DNA of 64,000 bases from positions 744,001 to 808,000 of the forward strand of contig JAKZZE010000015.1 of the NCBI GenBank assembly GCA_024220505.1. The letters run 5' to 3'. Source of the stretch: Rhizopus arrhizus. Lineage: Eukaryota; Mucoromycota; Mucoromycetes; Mucorales; Rhizopodaceae. The position numbers and the translations under genes were made by a program. The notes under the pieces were generated by a model, which was given only the letters and a program-made list of their open reading frames with translations, had not been told where the DNA came from and ran no database searches. How positions within the stretch are numbered: position 1 is the stretch's first letter; every line of letters starts with the position of its first letter. Shown here one piece after another: positions 11,501 to 21,923 of this stretch.

Positions 11501-13005
11501 ATGACATTTACAAACAGATATTTTGCTACCTTAAATACAAGCATAGCATCAGCCATAGATGAACTTTATTTTAGAAACCCAATATCAAGGGAACATCGAC
11601 CCTATGGACAAGCCCTAATTACGAAATTCAATTCAGGTAAGCGTACATACAAGCAATGCATTTCCTTTTTAATGCTTCCCTTAGATAGCTTAATCCTTTT
11701 TGGTGGCTCATCCAACCAAAATCTCATTGCTCGGCAGGAAGAGCTAATACCAAGCATTAAGTTTAAACCTAACAGGCATGCCTGGATATATGTTGACAAT
11801 ACTGATCTCATTCATGCATTCAGTCGCACCTACATCGCTTGGAAAAATATAATTAGTGGTATATACTTCAAGTAAAAAATCATAAAATAAAACAGGTTGC
11901 TATTTAAATAACATTTACTTCCTTTACAGTGATAGTGGCTCTAAAATAAAATGGAAAAAATCACCTATTAGCCATACTATAGTTTTGTCTTCTTTTTTAG
12001 ATGGCTTTGACAACATATTAAAACAAGAAATTAGGAACTGTATTCATAAAATCATTGATCTTGCAAACTTTGGTCGTAGTGTCAATCCAAGCTCTTTTGT
12101 GCGCTTGGCTGTCGTTAATGTGATGCTTTCTATCACCTATGGTCATCCTAGTACTGTCTTTTTCAAGTCTGCTCTCTATCAAAAGATTGCATCTGTGGTA
12201 GATACATACCATAAACTAGGAGGATCCTTTGAAACTCGCAGTTTCTTGAATGACACCAGTAGACATGATTTCCAGATGTTCATGTACACAAAATTTTTGC
12301 CTTTGATTCATCAATTGATCGAATTAGCTCGAGAAAGCAAACTTGACAACTTAGTTAAGCAGTTGGACAAAATAGAATACCAATTGGATAAGGATGGAAT
12401 GGCTGCTGTCATTGGTAGTCACTTTGATAAATTTAATCATGCTCTAAATATCACTCTTCATAGGAGAACTTTTTTTTATTAGTTGCGATACCATCCATGT
12501 AGAAATGTTACGGGTTTGTGCTATACTATGTCACTACTCCAACTCTCTAGAAGTAGACAATTTCATTACCTTAAATGAGCGTTTTTCTACATTCTCTGAT
12601 GGCTCATGTCTTCCTTTCTATGCTACTTTCCAGAAAAGACGCTTTAGATACCAATCTATCATTCATATTGTCAATAAGGCTTATCAAGACAGTATGTTTA
12701 CTCATTTTAATATCCACACCTTGTACTGACCACTAATCTTGCTAGTTTCTTGCAAGAAACATATTATTCTTAAAAGCACTACTATCCTAAGACATATGTA
12801 TGCATCCCACACTATTCTTAAGCAATTGCCTGAACCTCAGAGCTTTTTAACAAGCCGATTTTTGCACGGTAACAAACCAATGAGTGGGATTAATAAGGAA
12901 CGTTTCCCATTCAGTTGGACAAAGTGCACTTACCCTCATGTTCATGCCGTAATTCAAATTTTATTTTCCCTTCTCATCTCAACTTATTTATCCTCTTTTC
13001 AATAG
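11501..13005 (+). CDS. P450-like pseudoenzyme: intact spliced frame, heme cysteine lost
   Basis: Five exons: 11501-11636, 11685-11871, 11930-12414, 12464-12691 and 12746-13005, giving 431 aa with no internal stop. It aligns along its length with the intact P450 at 19895, and four of that gene's five introns sit at the same place and phase. The last intron is absent. P450 signatures are lost: I-helix AGTDTT is ISCDTI, ExxR (KECLR) is KRRFR, PERF is TSRF, and the heme loop FGWGRRICPG is FSWTKCTYPH, so the thiolate Cys is Tyr408. No membrane anchor is visible and the C-terminus is about 45 aa short. It may be a non-catalytic P450-fold protein under selection, or an old gene that happens to stay open. 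It lies 215 bp after the RFWD3-like gene. Confidence 0.7.
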
Positions 13006-15212
13006 ACTAAAAAGCAGCATTTTACTGTAGCAGATTCTCACTATCTATGAAAAGCAACAAAATCTATCCCGATCTGAACCTGCTACCAATAGGATGCAAA
13101 TTTTTTTTATCCTTGTGAACATTAATAAATACCTTATTTGGTTATACACTTTCGTGGCCAGAAGTGAAAACAATATTCCAGACAGTGGATACAATTTGGA
13201 TGTGTCCTGAGAATTTCTATACTGTTTCAATAGGAAGAAGTACATATGGATGGAGCTATAAATAAACTCTTGATTTTGTTGATGCTACTCCAATGAAATA
13301 GAAATATCACGAAGGTCCGCAACTGGAGGCAGTTGGAACTGCTCTAAAGAAGCTAAATGTCAGGCAGCTCATGGATCCCGAGCCTTGTAAGCTGCATCGA
13401 ATAGGGATTGAGAAAATGATCAAAGGCAATGTTACAAAGGCCACAGACAGTAGAGTGACAAGAAAAAAATGCAACAGCAGCCTTCAGATTGATGTGATAT
13501 CTTGCGCAGCTGTTCTGTTGAACGATATCATCTATTGATATAGCTAAAAGGATAGACCAGTAATACTATCGCCAATAACGACCTGATGACGATAGAACTC
13601 TCTCGAAAAAGAAAGGCTATCCTAAGAGGAAAACTTAGGATTTTCCCTGAGCATTGCCAGGGCTTGATTCGTTAGGTTATTCAGTTTTTAGAGACATGTA
13701 AAGCTTATGAACCAATCTATAAGTGGCTTTATTTCGATAAAGAGCTTTAAGCTGCTTTTGAATTGACTAGACGGTTCCAAGTAGATCTTCTCGTAAGCAT
13801 CATATTACAGCATGCAAAATTTTAAAATATGGAAATTAAAGTACACAAAAAATAATTTACAAGCGCAGAATCAGTCGAAAAATCCGATAAAAGTAGCTGT
13901 ACTCATTTTGGCTTGTGACCTATCTTTGTGGGTTTAATGTGTCTTTATAGGAATGGAAAAGAATAAAAAAACAGGCTGCTTTGAGTTAAATTGAAAGTAT
14001 TTGAGCGAGCTGATCATTTCTCATAAATTGAGTGGCACAAACTACTTCTCCTCAAACGATCATGGCAAGGTTTATTCAAAGACACTCTGCCAAACAAGTT
14101 TTGCCAAGCATATTACATTTGTTATAGTCAATTAAAAATATAAAAAAAGTAAAATTATGTTTATATTATGTTGCTTCAGTATATCTATTAATTTCAAGTG
14201 AGAAATAAGGTCATTAATGTACACGTTCCCTAAGTGTGAGGATACTTCCTCAAGAATTCACAATCTACAAAGGGGTTTATAATACATTTTATACACAAAA
14301 CCAAGCGTTAGACAATCAATTTTAAACAGCCGTTTCTGTCATCTTTTTGTAATACAACTGAAGAAAATAAGTTGGGCCACAAAAGAAAAAAAATAGGACA
14401 TTTATATGCTTAATTATGGTCACACCTCTTTACTTTGTTTTCTTGGTATTACATCAAAAGCTTTTTTTTTTTTTTTTCCATTTGAATTTAATATAAAAAA
14501 AATATTAGGAAGTTCCCAAAGGAACTCCCAAGGTCATCAAGAGTAAACTCCCAACAACCTGAAGCAAAAAATTGGACCTGGATACCGGGGGATCAATGTA
14601 CCCAGGCCCCCAAATTTGTACAGAAAGGGAGCGCAACATGGAATACCCACATAATAAGACGTCCAAAGGAATAGTAAACGAACCATTCTACCCTGAAGTA
14701 GCAACTCTTTACAGATGAAGCTAAGCGCCCGTTGATGAGATGGCCTCGCCGGAATTACCACCTTGTAGAGGTAACCCAACACTGAAACCAAGTACGCAAG
14801 GAGCTAAAGAAATGCAAAGATGGATGCTTTATTTATACTTTTTTTTGGCTATGTGACTGAGAAAAAAAAGCAGCAACAAAAATTCATGCAAAGAATCATA
14901 TGTCAATACGTAACAGGATATCGTGTCCTGTGGGAAAATATAAAAGTATTTTTTCTTGTTAAAAGAATACGACGTGTTGGATTAGCAAATTTGACTTATT
15001 TGCAGTAAATGAAAAAAATAATATTAACTCTGGTGGATTTACAACTGTTGTTCAATAATCAAAATCCAAATAAAACAAAAAATACTAAGATATATTTGTT
15101 TCTTTTATAGCAAAGTAATGTTATAAGGAACCCAAAGGGTATGAATCAAATAGTAGACAATATTTTTTTCCTGCTGTCTGTTTTTTATTATTAGGGTCTG
15201 TTAATTTTTATT
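13006..15212. other. Gene-poor region with degraded coding remnants
   Basis: No intact gene. A stretch at about 13275-13545 (+) reads as a stop-broken peptide (KKLNVRQLMDPEPCKLHRIG and onward), probably a dead mobile-element ORF I cannot name. A 15-nt poly-T lies at about 14462-14478. The left arm of the inverted repeat (14354-14436) is also here. Confidence 0.5.
14354..14436 (+). repeat. Inverted repeat, left arm
   Basis: An 83-bp block whose reverse complement recurs at 19716-19833. Shared parts are CTGAAGAA...TTGGGCCACAAAA and AAAAATAGGACATT.ATATG.TTAATTATGGTCACACC followed by TCTTTACTTT, with only a few substitutions. Similarity stops sharply after TACTTT on both arms. Confidence 0.8.
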
Positions 15213-15725
15213 TTATCTTAAAGGCAATGTGTTTTCATTCACAGGAGTCAAATCATTTGTTAGAATAGGAGCGTCAGGCACAACCTCTTGTTCTTTAGCA
15301 TCTTGACTTATTTTATCTGCAGGAGTAGTTTCAGCAGGTGTTGGATAGTTACGCTTTTGAAATTCCGCATGAAAAAAATCTCTGACTTGCTTATCTTTAC
15401 GCATACGAAGAATACGCAAGATGGTATCAGCATTGGGTAAATCAATAGACACTGATTTTTTACCACCCATAAATGATTTCTTCTTTTTGACGGTATTCTT
15501 CGATTGATAGACGGATTTACTTCTATCTGCTTTCCTTCCTTCTCGCATCTTTATCTCCATTTGATTCTTTACAACGTTACTATATCCTTGAATCAACTCT
15601 TCTGTCTCCATATTGTAGGCAGCATTAATAGCCAACAGTGCATAATATTGAGAGTTTTCAAGTTTATCCAATGGAACAGCATCGGCATCTTCACCATCAT
15701 TAAATAATATTTTTAGTAGCTATGG

Positions 15726-15770
<45 letters not shown>

Positions 15771-16811
15771 TATGTTAAGAGATACTATTGTTAGTTCAAC
15801 TTGTTTTACCTCTAGCCATTTACATACAACATGTAATTCATAATCATCCAATGGCTTCAGATCTGATAACTGTTCTGAAAGCGGTGGCAATAAGATTCCT
15901 TCTAATGCTAAAAGTATCTCTTTCCATATTCTTAATACTATTGACTGCATTACTGTTTCAGACAGATTGTCGTTCAATATTTTGAGATTTCTTTCTAAAT
16001 AATCTAACACAGGAACAATAGCATCTTCACAGTCTTGAAGAGTAGGGTCAACTTGCTTTGTTCTACTTGAAAACGAAGAAAAGAAGCTGCGATCACGTAA
16101 AAAGAGTTTATCTAATGTTTTGCGACTTAGTATTTGTTGAAAGTAACTACCCATCTAAAAAGAATAACGTTAGTTTTTAATCTATTTTTTTAATATTGCT
16201 TCTTTATTTTTTACCTTATCTACAATAAGACCCAGTACATCATTTTCTGCTCTTTTGAGAGTTCGGAAGACTTTACCAAACCAAAACTGTATGTCATCTT
16301 TTTCAACTTCCATGCTAATACGTAAGATGAGTTTTCCTTGAGGAACAAAACTTAGTACAAGTTCATGTGTTTGATAATCATCGAAGTAATTAGGGGATCA
16401 CTTGAACCAAACATCGCCACATTCTTCATCGGCACCAATCATGTCTTCATCATAAACAAGTGCCAACACATCCACTGTTTGTTCAGTAAGCCAAATATCA
16501 AATACTTGATCCCAACGAGGATTCAGTGTTTCATAAACAGTCTTTGTTCTCGTAATAGGCTTATTATCAATTTCGAATACAATATATGGATCACTAAGGC
16601 CATTATTATCAGAAGGAAACAAATTTTCTGCTCTCACGATTTTAATAGAATAAAGATAATTCTGTTGTTCGTTCCCTGATTTTTCTGTAGCTGCAGGAAC
16701 CTGTGATCCATATTCTCGCATTGCTTGAGCAATTTCATCTACATCCATACTTTGATACAACCTATCAAGCTTTGTTCTTGCAGCTTCAATATTATTTACT
16801 TTAACACATGT
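15213..16811 (-). pseudogene. Munc13-type gene, 3' fragment (C2 and MHD2), 5' truncated
   Basis: Three exons on the minus strand: 16811-16215, 16154-15810 and 15719-15213. The order is a C2 domain (YSIKIVRAENLFPSDNNGLS with DPYIVFEI, RTKTVYETLNPRWDQVFDIW), LRISMEVEKDDIQFWFGKVF with RTLKRAE, an MHD2-like helical part and a basic, low-complexity C-terminus. Munc13-family proteins prime vesicles for fusion. The fragment opens with an acceptor site at 16812, but no earlier exon exists before the transposase at 16850, so the 5' part is missing. A TGA at 16398-16400 interrupts the frame directly after the C2 domain (VWFK) unless a 51-nt GTGATC...AAG intron is removed, which would delete conserved residues. 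The last intron contains 45 consecutive A/T pairs. It is likely dead. Confidence 0.75.
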
Positions 16812-16849
16812 CTAATACAAATCATTCAGCTTTTTTTTTTTTCTATAAC

Positions 16850-17793
16850 ATGAGCGATAACATTAATATGGATGACCAGGTAGTGCCTGTTATTGTCCAA
16901 CCTTACATGGATTGAGAAAGACCTGCAGCAATAAACTCTGAACAAAGAAAAAGATGAAAAAAAAACAAAATAGTGCATCTTCCAAAGGAACTTTGACAGC
17001 TGTTACAAAAAATGCGAGGGTCATACATTTCAAAAAACGAACCAAAGGTAGTAAACCTGATTAATTTAATGCAGAAATTTGAACACCTGTTCATTAAAGA
17101 AGCGGCTATCAAGGTAGGACTTTCAAAGTCAACAGCCGCATGCAAGATCAAAGAATGGAACGAAATGACAAACGATTCTGACCAAGGAGGTGTTCCTGAT
17201 ACCATCAGCCCCAAGGAACACAAGGGTCGAAGGTTGATACTTAAGGACGTGCATACTGTCTTTATTTTTGAAATGTTAGCCAATGAACCAACCTTGACAG
17301 TTGAAGCTGTCACAGATCAACTTTGCGAAAATTTTAAGGAAATTCAAATTACCCTCAAGATCAGTAGCAACTCATATGAAAAAAGGTGTCGTCTTACTTA
17401 TAAGCGCATTGTCCCGCAATACTTCGCATGAAACAGTGAGGAGACAGTGAGGAAACTGTTGTTAAAAGGTATGATGCAGTAAACTTTTGGATTCATCAAA
17501 AAATAGATTTTATGAATGACTGTGTGTTTATTGATGAGACTGCATTCAATAGAAACATGCACTGTTCTTATAGTTGGTGTGAATTTGGAACGCCTTGCAA
17601 AATTAAAGTTGAAACAAGGAGACCAAATGTCAGTATCCTAGGTGTCATTTCCAAAGATGGTCTTATTACTCTTTCAAGACTATTGAAATACAAATACATG
17701 AAACCATATTCAAGAAATGCATTCTGTATAAAAGATCATACCACTAATGATATATCAGTAGCTAAATATTCGGCTACCGATGCTCCTCCTTGA
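16850..17793 (+). mobile_element. IS630/Tc1-like transposase, broken copy A
   Basis: Begins MSDNINMDDQVVPVIVQPYM and is then stopped. An N-terminal helix-turn-helix part follows at 17012-17431 (AAIKVGLSKSTAACKIKEWN). After a frame break comes a DDE segment at 17512-17793 with NDCVFIDETAFNRNM, the first catalytic Asp context, and PNVSILGVISKDGL. The ORF ends before the last DDE acidic residues can be recognised. Several stops and frame changes make it inactive. It abuts the truncated end of the Munc13-type fragment and may have broken that gene. A relative lies at 60600-61328. Confidence 0.75.
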
Positions 17794-17945
17794 TCAGTAT
17801 TGGAAATTTTGGCCTCTTTCAAGACCGAATGAAGTGCCACACCCGCAATAATTTTTGTACAGGTAATTTGCAGTTTGAGTTTGTTAAATTGGCATGTTAT
17901 AGCAGTAAAGTGTTTGATTCATTCTTCGTACGATAAGAAGGATAT

Positions 17946-19035
17946 TCAATAAGCCAATACTTGCACTCTTAAACTCTTGGTCTTTTTTGCATCCCGAAAA
18001 GTGTTTTTGTTCGGTTTACCCTCACAATAGAACGCATCGTCGAGGCTACCATTATGTGAAAATATAAAATCTAGTCTGACATTTTTTGTGTCCGCGTTTA
18101 ACAATCCCATTGCCTTCAATGATTTGACAATAAGAGAGTGGCATTCCGCTCTAAGAACAATAGTTAGTATATGCTTGAGTATCATCCATTAAAGTTCAAA
18201 AATAGAATGGATGAGATGTGATTTTTATTCTTCATTTAATGTTGTCACTTTATACCTTTTAGTTCCATAACCTGTTTGTCCACAAAAAATAAAATCAAAC
18301 AGGTCGCCGTAAGCCATCACTCGATACCAATCTTCGTTATGGTCACCTTTTAGTATATTGCGATGCCACAGGGTACATCTAATATCTAAAAATAAAAGCT
18401 TCATTAGTATTTAAAAATCACTGAACCACTAATACCTACAGTTTTTGTATAGCTAATTTGATGAATGGAAGTTCATAATTATCATAAAACGGATCGATTT
18501 TCTCGACAGACTGGTATAGATCTTGTTTTGTATGACATTTACTACTATCTTTTAAAACCGTACACTATTTCCAGAAATTAAAGTCGCCGTGATTTGTCGC
18601 AATTACATATAAATTGTATTATAAAACTTCACAAAATGCGACTTTAATTTCTGGAAATAGTATATATTCGTTATTCTTCAGCAGCATACGTAATACGAGG
18701 CGATAGTGTTTACAAATATCATCAACCGAAGACTAAAGACGTTTGGGTATAAGTGATATTTTCGTTAGATTTAAAACACTTTCCGTACCACTGTTGTAAT
18801 GTCGATTGATATGATATGTATTTTTTGGTTTCTTTTGTAGCTCTTTCTACTTACAAGTATTCATTTAATGTCCTAATTTTATCCTCCCAACTAGCGGCAC
18901 GCAAATCAGTGGCTCGAACACGTTTTCTTCTCTTTGGGTTTGGTAGTTCTCCAGCATTAGGATCATCATTATGTAAGCCAGTTTCGTTTTTACTAGTGTC
19001 GTCGATTTCGTCAACTTGAGGTTCAAGGATCTCTT
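17946..19035 (-). pseudogene. Degraded reverse-strand gene of unknown family, split by a MITE
   Basis: Reading right to left, coding-like segments are NPKRRKRVRATDLRAASWED (about 19000-18860), a KIDPFYDNYELPFIKLAIQK segment (about 18530-18440), then an acceptor and KGDHNEDWYRVMAYGDLFDF (about 18360-18290), and SHNGSLDDAFYCEGKPNKNT (about 18080-18000). Frames change between them and stops occur, so it is not functional. I do not recognise the family; repeated ORFs of this style are frequent in transposon-rich mucoralean regions (inference). The MITE at 18563-18662 sits between two of the segments. Confidence 0.45.
18563..18662. mobile_element. Tc1/mariner-type MITE, 100 bp
   Basis: Perfect 24-bp terminal inverted repeats at 18564-18587 (ACTATTTCCAGAAATTAAAG TCGC) and 18638-18661, one mismatched outermost base at each end, and flanking TA dinucleotides at 18561-18562 and 18663-18664, as expected for a TA target duplication. 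The 50-bp interior has no ORF. Confidence 0.85.
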
Positions 19036-19715
19036 AATATGCTCTTTGCTCTAGGCTATCTTTGAGTGTCCTTTTTAATTGCTACAAAAAAAGATATTTT
19101 CAGTGTTACCGTATAAAAGTTAATAACAACTGTGTTGAAGTTACTATTTTGATATTGAGGTTAGAAGCCTTGAATGACTTGAGTTTAATTAACTTGATTG
19201 AACGTATAACAGTTCTTTTGATAGAGTAATTTGGTTTTAAGTAGTGACCACCAGATCTTTATAGATCAATAAAGTCAAGAGTAAGATTATTTTATAAAAG
19301 ATAAAAAAATAAAAGAGATCTTTCTTGGTTCGTGATAACTCAGGTATTATATCAGAAAGAATAAGTAAAAAGAAAAAGAAAAGAAAAGGTAATTGTGACC
19401 CAATAAGAAAAAATTGCTTTTTATGCGCAAGATTTGATTTATTGAATGTCTATTATTTTGTTTGAAAATGTTCATCTTATTTATATAAAAATATGGTCTC
19501 TTGTCATGAACAGTAAATTACAATTCATGTTCTTCATCCAAACTGCCATTCTACATGACTGTATCGGGGACTGAACCATCGTTCGTGCAACAGTATTCTT
19601 GATTTAGAGTGTCGTCAAATGCACACGCTTAAGAGCATTCCAACACGAGCTCTAAATTGACAAAATTTTGTGTAACTCTATAGCGTAACACGTCTAGCGA
19701 CATATAGGCACGCGG

Positions 19716-19833
19716 AAAGTAAAGAGGTGTGACCATAATTAAACATATCAATGTCCTATTTTTTTGATTAGTTGTCCCATTTTCAAAATTGGTATCCTAA
19801 TTTTTTGTGGCCCAATCCATGTTCTTCAGCTGT
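19716..19833 (-). repeat. Inverted repeat, right arm
   Basis: Reverse-complement partner of 14354-14436. It is about 35 bp longer because it holds an extra internal stretch (around TTAGGATACCAATTTTGAAA) between two A-rich TAGGA motifs; the left arm lacks it, which looks like a deletion between short repeats. It ends about 60 bp before the ATG of the P450 at 19895 and so lies in that promoter. Confidence 0.8.
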
Positions 19834-19894
19834 AAAAGAACATTGCTTGTGGAACTCTGTCTAAATCATCTTCTTTTTCTCTTTTTCTACACTC

Positions 19895-21729
19895 ATGGAT
19901 TACTATCGAGAGCTTCTAAAAGTCGACCGACCTGAGAGATACACTACCCTTTTAGGCGCCGCGGTAGCCACTGTAGCAACCGCACTGTTTGTGAAAAGTG
20001 TCGTGAACAAGTCCAAGGAATACAAATCACCCGGCGGTCGAGAGATACCTTCACCCAAGGGAGATTACTTTTATTTCGGTAAATGACAGATGTGGATCCA
20101 ATGTCTATAGCATGTACTGAATGGGATGTTAGGCCACTTGCCACTATTGGGTAAAAGACCAGGATTGACCATTACCAAATGGCATCAGGAGCTAGGTCCT
20201 ATCTTTAGAATCAAAGTGGGTTCTCAAAATTGGGTTTTTGTGGGCGACGTGGAGGCTGCACATGAGCTTTTGGTATCAAGAGGTAGTGCTACTGCTGGTA
20301 GACCTGAAATGACCTACTTGACCAAGGTTCACTCTCCTGGTGAGAGGCAAGTGATCGATGTGTCGACGAGAGTTTAAACTTACCTACTCCTTAGGGGTGT
20401 CATCTTTGTAGATTACGGTAAAAAGTGGAAAGAGGCACGAAATGCGATCTTGCATATCCTATCACCTAAATCAGTCGAAAGTTTGTCTCACATTCTGGAC
20501 CGTGAAGCACAGCAAGTGGTAGATATCATGAGAGAGCAGGCCAAGGTCAATGAAGAAGTCGATCCTCATCTCTTTACTCGTTTGGCTGGCATGAATCTGA
20601 TGTTGGCCATTGCTTATGGTGTTCCTGGTGCAAAGAGTGTGGAAGAACCCGATTTTAAAAAGGTGGAGTATTTTTCGACCATGGCCATGCGGTTCTCTAG
20701 TCCCTCTGAGGACTTTAGTGTGATTTTTCCTAGCTTGAAATTTTTGGATGTCATCCTTAGAAAGGAGAAGAGAATGATTGACTTTAGAGATAAAGAATTC
20801 TTTCCGTATGTACGAAATACGATCAAGCTCGCACGTGAAAGTAAGGAGGATAGCTTGGTGAAGAAGATGGACGAGATTAGAAAAGAATATGGGTTAGATG
20901 AACAGAGTCTCCTTTGCCTTTTGAGTAAGCCTTATTTTATTGTACAATCCATTGGATAGCTCACGCAAAGTAGGTGAAACTCTTACGGCTGGTACAGATA
21001 CAACTTCAGTGAGTACTGCATGGGCTATTGGTATCCTTTGTCATCATCCTGAAGTTCAAAAGAAGCTTTGTGACGAAATTGATGCTTTCATAAGGAAGCA
21101 TGGCCGTCAACCAGCTTTCTCAGACAGGGAAGAATTACCTTACTTTATTGCATTCGAAAAGGAATGTCTTCGATTCCGTGCGCCCACAGACCTGGGGCTT
21201 CCACATAAAGTGCTCAAAGACGGTAAGGACCCTTAAGACTCTTATGATCCGCATTCACACCCCTTTTCTATCAGTTGTTTATAAAGACTACATTATTCCC
21301 AAGGGCCACATTATTTATGTCAACGTTCACACACTACACAACGACCCTCAAGTGTTTCCAGAGCCAGAAAAATTCATTCCTGAACGATTCTTGAACGACA
21401 CACGATCCATGTATGCTTCAAGTAATGGTGCTATTCAAAACCGAGACCACTTTGCGTTTGGTTGGGGTAGACGTATCTGTCCTGGTATTTACTTGGTAAG
21501 CTCTCCCCTTTTTAAACCAGCCCAGACTCATCCTGTTTCATAGGCTGAAAGTCAAATCTTCCACCTTCTTACAAAAATTTTGGCCACGAGTACAATTGAA
21601 CCTGCTATTTCATCCACTGGTGAAAAAATATATCCAGATTTAGACAATGTCATTGATACCGGTATTACTGTCGGTCCTGTACCATTCAAAATTCGCCTGG
21701 TCGAACGAATGGACAGGGCCCTTGCTTAA
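19895..21729 (+). CDS. Cytochrome P450 monooxygenase
   Basis: Six exons: 19895-20078, 20133-20346, 20395-20924, 20971-21222, 21275-21495 and 21544-21729, giving 528 aa. The membrane anchor is at about residues 18-38. I-helix LTAGTDTTSVSTAW, K-helix ExxR in KECLRFR, PERF (FIPERFLND) and heme loop FGWGRRICPG with Cys462 are all present, so it should be an active heme-thiolate enzyme of the ER. Substrate unknown; it resembles the expanded mucoralean P450 families (CYP509-like), but subfamily cannot be set by eye. The second intron has a GC-AG boundary (AG|gcaagt...cttag|G), needed to keep the frame and the ERGVIFVDYG reading. The third intron is 46 nt. A diverged relative without the heme Cys lies at 11501-13005. 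It converges with the GGT gene. Confidence 0.92.
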
Positions 21730-21923
21730 TAATAAATGGACTGTTTAAAACGCCTTTACCCTTTCTCAGTGTCTGTGCGGAAAAAAAAAGAAAAAGACCA
21801 AATCATCCGAGTTGTCCTTATCAAACTCCTGTACGAATGGACTTTACTAGTTTCATGATGAGACAACTCAATGCACAAACACAAGTTGATGCGATTGTTT
21901 ATTATAACACGAGTCCGCTTGAT

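Noticed and set aside
16903..17313. Minus-strand ORF of 136 codons
   Set aside because: Antisense to transposase copy A with no motif of its own.
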